Origin: Cepaea nemoralis
Taxonomy: Eukaryota > Mollusca > Gastropoda > Stylommatophora > Helicidae
Length of the DNA stretch: 64,000 nt
NCBI GenBank assembly: GCA_014155875.1
Contig: JACEFZ010022425.1
Span: forward strand, 137,501-201,500
Direction of reading: 5' to 3'
The notes under the pieces were generated by a model that was not told where the DNA came from, made no database searches, and worked only from the letters and a program-made list of their open reading frames with translations. Shown here piece after piece: positions 11,708 to 21,727 of this stretch. The position numbers and the translations under genes were made by a program. Position 1 is the first letter of the stretch, and each line of letters starts with the position of its first letter.

Positions 11708-12429
11708 ATCTCATGCTTTCTGGAGGCCGCAGTACATTTAAATGCCCCGCGCTTGGACAATAAACTTTAAACTATCATTTCCATTAAAATGTGGCTTCCT
11801 TGTAATTTCTGGGTCACTAAGCTCCCGAGGCGAAGGTCGTTGGTGTTGTTGCCTGATGACAAATTTCAGGGTGACGCTCTATTCCATGATGTCTTTTGTT
11901 TGGGGGACAATAATCAGGGATTTACTACTAGCAATTAGGGTCCATGGTCTGTCCCCAGGGAGATAATTGGTCCAAAATTGTGATAGTGTCTGGGTTTTAT
12001 ATACAATGCGAAGGACTTAAAACCTGGCCACTAGAAGCCACCTTAGCTTACTGGGTACTTAAAGGGCTCATCGAATTTGTTTATACATGGTGGTGCATAT
12101 TTGTCTTTTGAAACATATCATTACCGTATAACATCATTATAATACTTAAGATACCGACTTGGTTTAAAGACTGCTACACGCACGTACGCGCGCGTGCGCG
12201 CACACACACACTCGTACACATGCGCGTGCAAATTCATGCACCACACACGCACACACACCTGCATCCACACACAGACGCATACATATGTTACTGCCAACGG
12301 CACAGACACCCATCCACAATATATTTCATGTTGCACATTCAAATATAATAATGGGAAAATTAATAATAATAGTAGCAGTAATAATAATAGTATTAATAAT
12401 AATAATAATAATAATAATATAATTGTAAG
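11708..12429. other. No gene; CA-rich and (AAT)n tracts
   Basis: A CA/CG-rich alternating stretch (12178-12292) and an imperfect AAT repeat (12359-12420) are present. The AAT tract lies just past the 3' end of the minus-strand Tx1-like LINE and could be its 3' tail or its target. Nothing else is seen. Confidence 0.6.
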
Positions 12430-12531
12430 ATTATTAATACCATCAATAAATACATTTACAGTTGTAGTATCCTTTATTTAAAACAAGTTATTTGCTTCTT
12501 CTGTAATATGTGCTGTCTTCAGCCGAATATT

Positions 12532-15500
12532 TTACGAGATTTGCGCTTGTGGGGCTAAGATTAGAATGTTTGCGACTTTTTGTTGATAAAGTTGTTGGAC
12601 AATTTCTTTGTTGATTGTTCTGTAATTGTATAGTGCTTTGTTTCTTAATGTCCATATAAGATTTCTGTACTCTGCCAATAGAACAAGTAGCTTTGTGTGG
12701 GTGTCTTGTGTAGAGTAAGGAATGAAATTTATCATGATTGCTTTGTAAACATCTGTTCTTTGTTTCGAATGAGTGTTTATGATGTTTTATAGGAGATTTC
12801 TTTTTGTCATGATTGTGTTGCATTCGTAATAGATGTGCTCTTCTGATTCTTGGACGTTCCGTCTACAAAGCTGACACTGTAGTATTTGTTTAGTTATTTT
12901 TGTTGTTCTCTCTGTTGTTGGGGTCATGCTGTAAACAAGCCTATATGTAATTTCCCTTGCTTTTGGAGTAATCTGCTTGTTGTGAATATTTGAGAAAATT
13001 TCGGTATAATCTTTTATGAAATATCTATGTCCTCTTTTAATTCTGAGATGTACCGGAGTTGCTTGTAATTTAACTACATGCCTGTAGATTGTATGTGTTT
13101 TCTTGTGTAGTAATTGTTCATGTCCTTTAATGGCTGAAATACATGTTTTGTAGAACGTTGGGAGAGTGCCAAAATAATGTGAGGATGTATTGCTAATAGG
13201 TTTTAAAGAAGATAGCCTAATTCCAATGTAATAGTGTGCTAAAGGGTGTTTTTCTGGGTGTTGTAGGATTTCACCTACGTGTTTGATCCTAAGTGCTTGT
13301 ATTTTGGTTGTTATGTCTTGGAGGGCGATACCTCCATCTTTTTTGTCTTGCATGAGTGTAGTATGTTTGATACTGTAGATGGTGCTGCCAAACACAAAGC
13401 GTCTAATCTCTTTGTTTATGTTTGTGACAGTTTGACGTGAGGGATCTAGGACTGTGCACATATATAGTATTTTTGGAATTATATATGTATTAACAATGGT
13501 ACTTCTACAAAATATGGTAGTTGTTTTGTATTTGTATCTCTGTAGCATATCTGTTATTTTCTTCTCTAGATTTTGCCAAGTGTCTTTGTGTGTCTGATTT
13601 GGTTGACATGGGAAGACTATTCCGTACACTTTTATAAGATTGTTTGATGTTAAGTCAAATGGAAAATCCGCCTTATTTTTCCATTTGCCTAAGCCCATTA
13701 TAGTAGATTTTTGGACGTTTAATTTTGCCCCACTCCCTTTGCCGAAAAACGAGAACGTCTCAAAAATGATCCGTACAGATTTTTCAGTGGTCGGAAAGAA
13801 AATGGTATCGTCCGCATAAGCACGCAGCTTTTGTTCACCCTACCCTGATATGAACGTACCCCTGACATTGTCGTCCTGTCGTATCTTTTCTAGAAGTGGC
13901 TCTAGAGCGACAACGTACAGTAAAGGGGACAAGGGACATCCCTGTCTCACTGACCTAGTCAACCTGAAAGAATAGGTTAGGGTATGGTTTAATAGAATCC
14001 GACTTTCCGGTTTCAAATATAAAATTTTGAGCCATGTCCGAAAATAATTTCCCACGTTGCAGTGTGAGAGAGTTTTGTGGAGGTATGAGTGAGATATTCT
14101 GTCGAATGCTTTTTCTTGATCTAAAGAGAGAATTGAGGACTGACAGTTTTTCATATGTGTGTAGTTGATGATATCCCTTATGAAGTGTGTGTGTTTCTGG
14201 ATATTCCGGTGTTGTACACTACATTGCTGGTCTTCATGAATGAGAGATGCCATTACTGGTTTTAATTTATTCGTCAAAGTCTTTGTTAAAATCTTGTAGT
14301 CTACATTTAAAAGCGAGATAGGTCTGTAACTCTTTAAAAGTGTCTTGTCAGTGTTCTCCTTTGGAATAGGAGTGATGTAAGACGTGTTGAAACTGGATGG
14401 GAGTTCATGTTTGTGGAAAGATTCAGAGAATACTGCTAGTAAAGGGGGACCTAGAAGAGGAAAGAAAAACTGATAGAATTCAGCAGTAATACCGTCAGGG
14501 CCAGGCGATTTGCCCTTCTGCATTCCATGAACCGCTTGTGTTATATCTGTTAGTGTTAATTCAGTATCTAGTGTTAGTTTCTGTTCCTCTGTGAGTTCTT
14601 TTGTGAATTTCATAAAGTGTTCTTGCACGTGCGCCAGTGTGTTTTCCTCTGTATAAAGGTTCCTGTAATAATCTTCAAAGGCTAGGGCTATTTGTTGTGG
14701 CTCGACTTGTATATTTCCTTCCCTGTCAATTATCTGACCTACTTGTCTGCTGCGCTGTATGTTTTGTTCTAAAGCTAGGTATTGTTTACTCGGTATCTCT
14801 TGTGTTATGGTTTGTAACTGTGTTCGCAGTAAAGCCCCCTGAAATCGATGATGTCTGTGGAGATCTAATTCTTCCTGTAATGCTATGATGTGTGGTGAAT
14901 TTTTGTCTGTCTGTAGTAAGAGCTTAATTGCATTTTCCAATACTTTTTCTTGTTGTAGTTTTTGCTTGTGTATTACTGCTGCTAGTGTTTGTGTTCTCTC
15001 TCGTATAGTTTGTTTAAGTGTTTCCCAGAGTTCTCGCGCTTCACCCTCCGGTATATCGCTTGTGTATGTGAGGATCAGTTTTGTTATGCAATCTACATAG
15101 TCCTGATTTTGTAAAAGTGTGCAGTTCAGTTTCCAATGGGGAGATCTTCTAAGATGTGGTGTTGCTTGTACTGTGTTTATTGTTGCAACTACCGCCTTAT
15201 GATCTGTGAAGTTCAATGTCTCCTGTAAATGCTTGACTTGTGTTATATGATGTGTTATGGGCGCATAAATTCTATCTAATCGCGCTGCTCTGTTATGCGC
15301 ATTGTTTGTGTGTGTTGTATCTGTCCCATGGGGGTACATCTGCCTGTATGCGTCTGTTAGCCCATGGATATCTAAAATTGTTTGCAATGTGTCTAATTGA
15401 TGTTCCTTCTCCCCCGTTGTGTTTCTAATTTGCATTCTTACATCTCCATTTATAAGGTCGTGCGCCGAAAGTACGCAATTACAATCACCCCCTAGAATGA

Positions 15501-15993
15501 TGTTGTGACCCCGATATGAGCGTGATAATAAATTTTCCAGTGGTTGGTAGAAGAGCGGCTGATTTCTGTAGTCAGGCGGTGCGTGTATGTTGACAATTGT
15601 GTATTTATTTATGTTATTTCTCACCTGTACTATAGCTATCCTACCCTGACAGTCCCTGTCCTTCTCTATAATCTGCCACCTGTCCGATGCCTGTATTATT
15701 GCTGTACCCAATCCGATATGTTGAGTACTAAGACTAAAACATGAGTGTCTTAGACCTAAGCATGTTGTGATAAATGATGCGTGTTCATCGGTTTTAACGT
15801 TAGCTTCCTGAATTAGTATAAAATCAGGTTTATATTTGTGTATGAGTGGTATAAGATGATTAATTTTGGATCTTATACCTCGAATGTTAATACTAATTAT
15901 TTTAATTTCCGCTGCCATTTTTGTTGTAAAATAAGAAACGGTAGAGCATAATTTTGTTTTTTGTTTCAAAACTGTCTGTATTCCTGTTATCAT
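12532..15993 (-). pseudogene. Tx1-like LINE ORF2: endonuclease and reverse transcriptase
   Basis: The first 717 codons hold the APE endonuclease (IKIISINIRGIRSKI, FILIQEANV, NIILGGDCNCVLS, NFTDHKAVVATI). RT motifs follow: GKSPGPDGITAEFYQFF, KSYRPISLLNVDYKI, SLDQEKAFDRISHSYL and SVRQGCPLSPLLYV. An in-frame TAG at 13840-13842 comes just before the catalytic YADD. The frame then continues (12787-13698), with a Cys-rich C-terminal block CQLCRRNVQESEEHIYYEC. An in-frame TAA lies at 12787-12789, and a last segment (AEYRNLIWTLRNKAL) runs to 12532. All three parts share one frame: two nonsense mutations, no frameshift. Confidence 0.85.
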
Positions 15994-17010
15994 TTCTGGA
16001 GATTGTCAGTAGATTCCTTCGCCGGGCTCGAAATCTCTAAGTCAATAACGAGGCGTGGTGAAGAATCTGACAGGTTTCTTTGTCGTGGTGGTGTGTTAAT
16101 GTTATCACTGTCTATTTCGGTCATGGCGCTGGTCGTTATCTGTTCAGTATAATTACTTACGCATTTCTTTTTGTTTGACCTGTTCGCTTCAGGCGGTGTA
16201 GGGTAGTCGTGGTTGTTGAGGGGCGGCAGCGTGATAACATGTGTTTGGCAGGCTGGAGGTGTCGAGCTCTCACCGTCAGACAGGCTCTTGGTTGAGCGTC
16301 CCCTTTTCCGACTGACCAGCTGGAAACCGTCTTCATCCTCCTTACTATGTTGATCTGTCTGGGAGTTCGAAGTGACTTTTTGTGCCAGTATAGGTGCCTT
16401 CTGGGTTTGTACTTTGGCCGGACATTTATTACTCCAGTGGGAGTCTTCCCCACAGACTGTACATGCCATACGGCGCCCCAGAACTGTGATGAAGAGACGG
16501 TGTAGCTTGTCTTCTACCCCGTCCAACTCCATGTCCACGTAATGTGGCAGAGGTTCTTTCGGGTTGCACAGAAATAACCACTTGTCCGTGCTGATTTTCA
16601 GTTTATGCACTTCCACGTTTATATCTCCCGAAATATCCGCGGCTATTTGCTTCACTGTCTCAATCTTTGCGGTTGTAGGCATCCAGTGAATCATAGCCTT
16701 GGTCTTTTCCTTCTCTATGTTTTCAATTACAATAGTTACTTTATAATCCTACAGTTCATGCTTCATCCAGTGAAGCCGTTCATAATGAGCCTCCTTTGCT
16801 TTTAGGGTCCTGAAAGCGGTAGATGGATTTTATCCCTTCCCTACCAATCCCGCAAGACCCCCTCAAGACTCTCGCCATCAGCGAGTAGTTGAACCGGAAT
16901 ACATAAGGTCCTGATATAGAAAACACAAGTGTGTTCGCTTGATGGAACGCTCCTCCTTCGACACCTTCACTTGTGTTGACTTTGACACGTTTAACAATTT
17001 GGTTTTCCAT
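15990..17010 (-). pseudogene. Tx1-like LINE ORF1 (nucleic-acid-binding)
   Basis: The C-terminal 234 codons (15990-16694) contain a CCHC knuckle, CTVCGEDSHWSNKC, followed by a Ser/Pro/Lys-rich tail with basic KRGR. The upstream frame 16780-17010 ('RGSCGIGREGIKSIYRFQD') looks like the true N-terminal half. It is joined through an apparent one-base frameshift near 16797 and one in-frame TAG. ORF1p coats the element RNA. Its TGA stop (15990-15992) overlaps the ORF2 ATG (15991-15993). Confidence 0.75.
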
Positions 17011-17013
17011 CTT

Positions 17014-17265
17014 CGATAATCCGTGACAGAGGAAATCTTCAATACGGAAGCACAGATACAGATAGACGTGGTGAAAAAAATCGAAAACACTTCGACAAAA
17101 ATGAAATCACTGATATATTTGAATAATCCGTGACAGAGGAAATTTTAATCCAGATCTACACGTGGTGATACACTATCGAATTCACTTCCAAAAAATTAAA
17201 ATCACTGATATTTTTGAATAATTCGTGAAAGAGAAAATCGTTAATCCAAATCTACACGTGGTGTT
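17014..17265 (-). repeat. Tandem repeats in the LINE 5' UTR
   Basis: Three diverged copies of a roughly 100-bp unit, each starting near AATCCGTGACAGAGG (17018, 17125, 17220; spacing 107 and 95) and ending near CACGTGGTG. They lie directly upstream of ORF1 of the minus-strand Tx1-like LINE, like promoter monomers of some L1 families. Promoter activity is inferred. Confidence 0.75.
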
Positions 17266-17755
17266 GACACCGGAACAAGAATCAATACAAGGTCGATCAA
17301 ATGTATAAACTACACTTTGATCTGACCCAAAAGATAGCTTGGGCATATTCAGGTTTAGGAAAAAAGAATGAAGCCAGATTACGGCTAATAACACTATATA
17401 TGGGTATATTGCCCCAATTAATAAACACGTAATAACATATAGATAGTGATTAATTCTAGAGAACCTAACACTAGAGACAAGTCTCAATATTATACATTAA
17501 ATTAACTTAACATAATCAGTGAAATTTCCAAATTACTTATTAAAATAAGAATTTCTTAATTTAACACTAGTTATTTCCCTTGTGTATTTTGGAAATAGTT
17601 ATGTCCCTGGATGTCTGCAGGAAACGGTAGTATTTTACATAACTGAGAAGGACTAATGAAAATAACTTGCTTTAGAATTAATGCCTGATAATGAATTCTG
17701 GAATATAGCGGTTATAAATGACGCTAAATCGATTGAGCACATCGCCCAAGTTGTA
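17266..17755. other. No gene seen
   Basis: AT-rich sequence with scattered stops in all frames and no repeat I can recognise. Confidence 0.5.
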
Positions 17756-18297
17756 AACAAAGAGTGTAAGGTACTTTGCTTTGGTGGTGAGTATGTAAAC
17801 AACCCGAAAAGACCGGACATAGCAACTGTCAACTACTGCCAATATAGTACCTTGCGGTGTGTGGCAGTGGGGTCTTTCAGCCTGAGGAAATAAAGCTGCC
17901 TGGCTAGTGCAGTCGCCGCGACCTGTGCAGGTTAGGATGTTCTTTTTGCCCCTGACAGAAGACCGGAAATGTGAACAGAAAAGCAACTCAGAAATTTTAT
18001 ATACAGAAACGAAAAAATATCCGAGGAAAATGCGGGATGTTTGACAAAGCGGCTTTTGTTATGATGCAGTATCGCAAGAATTTGTAAAACAACATGCTGC
18101 TAGCAAACCGCCGAATTTGCAAACAAATATTGTAAGGTACTTTGCTTGGGTGGTGAGTATGTAAACAATCCGAAAAGACTGGAAATAGCAATCGGCTTAT
18201 ATTTTGTCGTAGTCTCGCAAGAATGTGTAAAACATCATGCTGTCGGCAAACAGCCGAAGGTGTAAACAAATATTGTAAGGTACTATGTTTGGGCCGC
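17756..18297. repeat. Dispersed direct repeats
   Basis: A block around 'GTAAGGTACTTTGCTT...GGTGAGTATGTAAACAA' occurs at 17756-17826, 18118-18192 and, shortened, 18260-18297. A linked block 'CGCAAGAAT.TGTAAAACA.CATGCTG' occurs at 18071 and 18215, about 144 bp apart. The sequence is locally duplicated and non-coding. Confidence 0.75.
17845..17955 (-). repeat. SINE 3' domain (headless copy)
   Basis: This block matches 38750-38870 of the complete SINE at 38750-38970: CCTTGCGG.., CAGCCTGAG.., AGTGCAGT.GCCGCGACCTGTGCAG and TTCTTTTTGC. The tRNA-like head is absent here, so it is a truncated copy or an independent use of the same 3' domain. Confidence 0.65.
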
Positions 18298-18429
18298 TAA
18301 CTAATGATGCTTGTTGTAATGTAATGTAGTGATAAACCATCATCAACGGCATGTGACGTGCCGACTGGCGTAGGCTCTCCAACACTCTCGGATCTTCCAC
18401 AATAAATTGTCTTGCCCGCAGCGCGCGGC

Positions 18430-18597
18430 GCTTGTGTGTGTGTGTGTGGATGTGTGTGTGGTGCGTGCGTGTGTGTGGGTGTGTGTGTGTGTGTGCGTTC
18501 ATGCGCGCGCATGTGCGCGCTCCTACGAAACTTAAATATGTTCATTCGCCTGACATATATAACTGCAATGATGTCTCTTGCGTGTGTGAGTGCGTGC

Positions 18598-18641
<44 letters not shown>

Positions 18642-18705
18642 ACGTGCGTGCGCGCGCATGTGCGCGCTCATAGGAAAATTAAATATTTTCCTTCGCCTGA
18701 CATCT
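18430..18705. repeat. Duplicated GT-rich block with flanks
   Basis: Two GT/GC alternating tracts (18433-18520 and 18580-18670) each end in the near-palindrome GCGCGCATGTGCGCGC. A homologous 40-bp flank ending TTCGCCTGACAT follows each. Alternating purine-pyrimidine DNA of this type can adopt the Z form. Frames over it are artefacts. Confidence 0.85.
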
Positions 18706-18708
18706 ATA

Positions 18709-18934
18709 AAGTAAAAATGGCTGATATTATTGATTCTAGCGGGTATAGCTTACTGAAATTCGGTGGTAAGGGGTGGGTAGTGGATATTAGTGATGTTTAG
18801 AGTGTCGTAGTGACCTATACACTATCATCACACAGGTTACAAATGAAAAGCTTAAAAAAAGTAAAAATGGCCGATATTACTGATTGTAGCGGGTATAGCT
18901 TAGTGAGAATCGTTGGTAAGGGGTTTGTGAGTGG
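18709..18934. repeat. Two-copy direct repeat, period about 149 bp
   Basis: Blocks starting AAGTAAAAATGGC at 18709 and 18858 match over about 75 bases, through AGCGGGTATAGCTTA to GGTAAGGGGT. No convincing gene is present. Confidence 0.8.
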
Positions 18935-19820
18935 AGGAAAGGTTAGATAGGTGCTTCTGATCATTGATCAGTCATTGGTCGAGTGGCGGGGTGGTAGATA
19001 AATACGGCCGTGCCTTAATAATAGCCGGAGGGTAATGCTCATATTAAAGTCTAAACATTGAACGCATAGGTGTCTGATCTGAGGGTGGTCGACTGGGTGA
19101 CTCATCACGGGGCTATGTCGGCGGGGGTGAACGTACGTGAACGTGTTCAGACACGTCTTTGGGGAAAACAGGAGGATGACTCAGAGAGTACTGACAGCAT
19201 AACGATACAGCCGAGACACTTGGTTAATGGTCATATCGGATCAAATATGGCTCTGCTTCCGGTTGCCTGTGTAATGGCGACAACCAGACCACGTGAGAAA
19301 TAGTTACAGCCTGTCAAAGATGGCACCGCATCAGGTCACATGTGTCAATGGCAAAACCAGACCACATGCTCACTGACTAAAGCCGATCAAAGATGGTGCT
19401 GCATCAGATCACACATCGGTAATGGTCACATCCGATGAAATATGGCGCTGATTCCGGTCGCCTGTGTAATTACTACAACCAGACCACATACTCACTGGCT
19501 ACAAGTGGTCAACGATGGCCTCGCATCCGATTACATGTGGTAATGGAGAAACCAGAGCTCGTGGTTAAAACCGATCAAAGATGGCGCTGTATCCGGTCAC
19601 GTGTCTTATGGGATACACCCGAAACACGTGACTAATGACTCAACCGGTCAAAGATGGAAACGAACCCGGTCACATGACCAGACAGTGCATAATATTCTGC
19701 TGAGTCATTCTACGTCAGCAAATAGCGTGTATAAGACGGCCAATAGAAGTACCGGTCTCTGTGAACAGCGACCAGTTCACAATGTGCCAATTCTCTAATG
19801 ATAAGTTGGCTTTTTGATAA
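18935..19820. repeat. Diverged tandem repeat array, unit about 65-70 bp
   Basis: From about 19198 to 19690, motifs recur as diverged copies, roughly seven units: 'TCAAAGATGG', 'CGGTCACATGTG', 'TAATGG' and 'ACCAGACCACGTG'. Each holds one or more CACGTG or CACATG E-box-like sites. A separate block GATACAGCCGAGACAC is shared by 19202 and 20072. Short frames across the array (19070-19798) do not look like proteins. Confidence 0.7.
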
Positions 19821-19920
19821 ATCTTTCACATTTTCGTTGTGTTTCTCCAAGTAGGCATACAGTTAACCTAACAATACTAGTATAATAAAGAGATATATGG
19901 TGCTAATCACATATAACTGG
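19821..19920 (+). repeat. Left direct repeat flanking the 242-codon gene
   Basis: About 100 bases beginning ATCTTTCACATTTTCGTTGT are repeated at 21175-21274 in the same orientation with roughly 10 differences. The gene at 20373-21101 lies between the copies. Confidence 0.85.
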
Positions 19921-20372
19921 AGTGCGTGCTCTGCTGGCTGCGACACCAATCAACACGTGCACATGGCTGATTCATCAAGCCTGCATACAGAAAGTAGTGT
20001 CCTTAGTACCGGCAATGTCCCACAGGGAGCGCCTCGAGCACTGATTTTTGCATTTGCCAATAGCAACTAATGATACAGCCGAGACACGAGTGTAATGACC
20101 CAGTAGGTCAAAAACAGAGGTAATGGAAGAAACCAACGTGGAAACTAACACACAAAATAGCCCAGAGGGGGAAAGAAATTCGTTCTGGTGCATGTGTGGT
20201 CGGCGAGTGCCGCGACTGAGATTGTCTTCTTCTGTCAACTGGTCGCTATATACACAGTCATTGGCTTATCACTATTCAATCTGTCTCGAGACAGCGTCGA
20301 CGTAGTCGAGGGCAAGTTGTGGATCGCTCTTCTAAGCAGCTGTCTGGGTTACATGCTACCAAACCCTAAAAT

Positions 20373-21101
20373 ATGAGCTTCTACCTGACATTACAGAGTA
20401 ATGCTTCGCCGAACATGTTTCACAAGAACACACCAGGTCACTATTTCGTCAAGTTACCGCAGACTATTGAGGTGAGTCAACATTTCGAAGTGGGTCTGGC
20501 CGAAATTCAATTCCCCAACTACTACTGCAATGTGCTAGAGAATGAAGTATGGCTAAGATACATCCCACCAAACGGTAGAGTGATAAGAAAGGCGTGTCCA
20601 CCGGGCCTATACAGTTCACCAGACGCGTTTATAGCTGCACTGAATCGACTAATGAAAGATCGGAAGGTGGACGATCAACTCTGTGTTCTATTCCATTTCG
20701 ACAATGCATCAAAGAAAGTCATCGTGAAAATACTCGAACCCGGGGCCACTATTACATTTAGTGAGAAGTTGCAAGAGATACTAGATACAATTGAAGGTGA
20801 AGGGGCGATAGACCTGAATAACGACCTGCAAAATGTCTATGTCTACTGCGATCTCATTGCGGCGAGACCAGTCGGAGACGTCATGGTCCCACTACTAAGG
20901 ACGGTTCCTATCATGAATCAGCGCTCGACCTCAGTGTTTCGCGCCTACGACAAACCTCACTACATACCGCTGAGTCGCTACTCCTTCAACATGGTGGAAA
21001 TACTTCTAACCACTGATACGGGCACAAAGGTCTCATTCACTACCGGGACTTCAGTGCTGACGTTACATTTTCGAACTCGGAAGAGATCAGACCTAGAATA
21101 A
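20373..21101 (+). CDS. Uncharacterised 242-residue protein, possibly DNA-virus-like
   Basis: An intact single-exon frame with protein-like composition, starting MSFYLTLQSN and ending in HFRTRKRSDLE. The N-terminal part (FVKLPQTIEV...FEVGLAEIQFPN) and the block 'YVYCDLIAARPVGDVMVPLL' followed by 'PHYIPLSRYSFNMVEILL' remind me of an uncharacterised family scattered through invertebrate genomes. I associate that family with Polinton/adintovirus-like DNA elements, perhaps as a structural protein. That link is from memory and unverified. There is no signal peptide or membrane segment. Flanking 100-bp direct repeats suggest a mobile or duplicated cassette. The first ATG is used; ACCCTAAAAT precedes it. 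Confidence 0.7.
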   Translation: MSFYLTLQSNASPNMFHKNTPGHYFVKLPQTIEVSQHFEVGLAEIQFPNYYCNVLENEVWLRYIPPNGRVIRKACPPGLYSSPDAFIAALNRLMKDRKVDDQLCVLFHFDNASKKVIVKILEPGATITFSEKLQEILDTIEGEGAIDLNNDLQNVYVYCDLIAARPVGDVMVPLLRTVPIMNQRSTSVFRAYDKPHYIPLSRYSFNMVEILLTTDTGTKVSFTTGTSVLTLHFRTRKRSDLE

Positions 21102-21174
21102 TGGTGAAATACGTGGCGTTACGTCGAAACCCCAGACTGTCCGAAGACATGATGTACCCGACACTCAGATGATT

Positions 21175-21274
21175 ATCTTTCACATTTTCGTTGTATTTCT
21201 CCAAGTAGGCATGCCGTTAACCTAACAATACTAGTATAATACAAGGGATATATGGTGCTAGACGCATATATCTG
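21175..21274 (+). repeat. Right direct repeat flanking the 242-codon gene
   Basis: Second copy of the repeat at 19821-19920. Shared blocks include TCTCCAAGTAGGCAT, GTTAACCTAACAATACTAG and GATATATGGTGCTA. Confidence 0.85.
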
Positions 21275-21682
21275 AAGAGACAAGCCATATGAGTATTAAA
21301 ACACCTACATAAAAACAAGATGGTTGTAATATACTTACATTCATGTCTTCAATAGCTGACCAGTCCTCAATATGAAGAAAACTACAGTGGGTGTGAGGAG
21401 ACTGTATATGTATAGCACTGTTATTCTGACTTCACAGACTGTAGCTCACAGTGATTATAACGCACGCCACACGGCGCCCTCTACGATATCTATTTCATCA
21501 TGGTTAGAGGTCATGGGGCGAATATGACCCGCATTCCCCAACCCAGCTCAAACATACAACGGGTCAACGAGCGGGTAGTAGAACGCTTAGTCGCGCCATA
21601 CGGACAGCCGCGTCAGCGTAATATGAACCGCTTGACCTAAGAAACTGACTGAAACCGGTTTTACACGTGGCTCAAAATCTAG
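21275..21682. other. Spacer between the two small genes
   Basis: No open frame or repeat recognised. It leads into the TATA box of the next gene. Confidence 0.5.
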
Positions 21683-21690
21683 TATATAAA
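21683..21690 (+). promoter_or_regulatory. TATA box candidate
   Basis: TATATAAA lies 45 bases upstream of the ATG at 21728. That would put a transcription start near 21714 with a very short leader. The compact layout suits a viral or mobile-element promoter. Confidence 0.5.
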
Positions 21691-21727
21691 CCCGAGGCTG
21701 GTAACGCTCAAGCATTGTGATCCGAAG

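Larger units (their letters stand above)
12430..17265 (-). mobile_element. Tx1/L1-like non-LTR retrotransposon, near full length
   Basis: Minus-strand order: tandem-repeat 5' UTR (17014-17265), ORF1 with a CCHC knuckle, and ORF2 with endonuclease and RT, then a 3' region ending near the AAT tract. ORF2 stays in one frame across about 3.46 kb with only two stop codons, so this is a fairly young, recently silenced copy. Exact ends are uncertain; I found no clear TSD. Confidence 0.8.
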
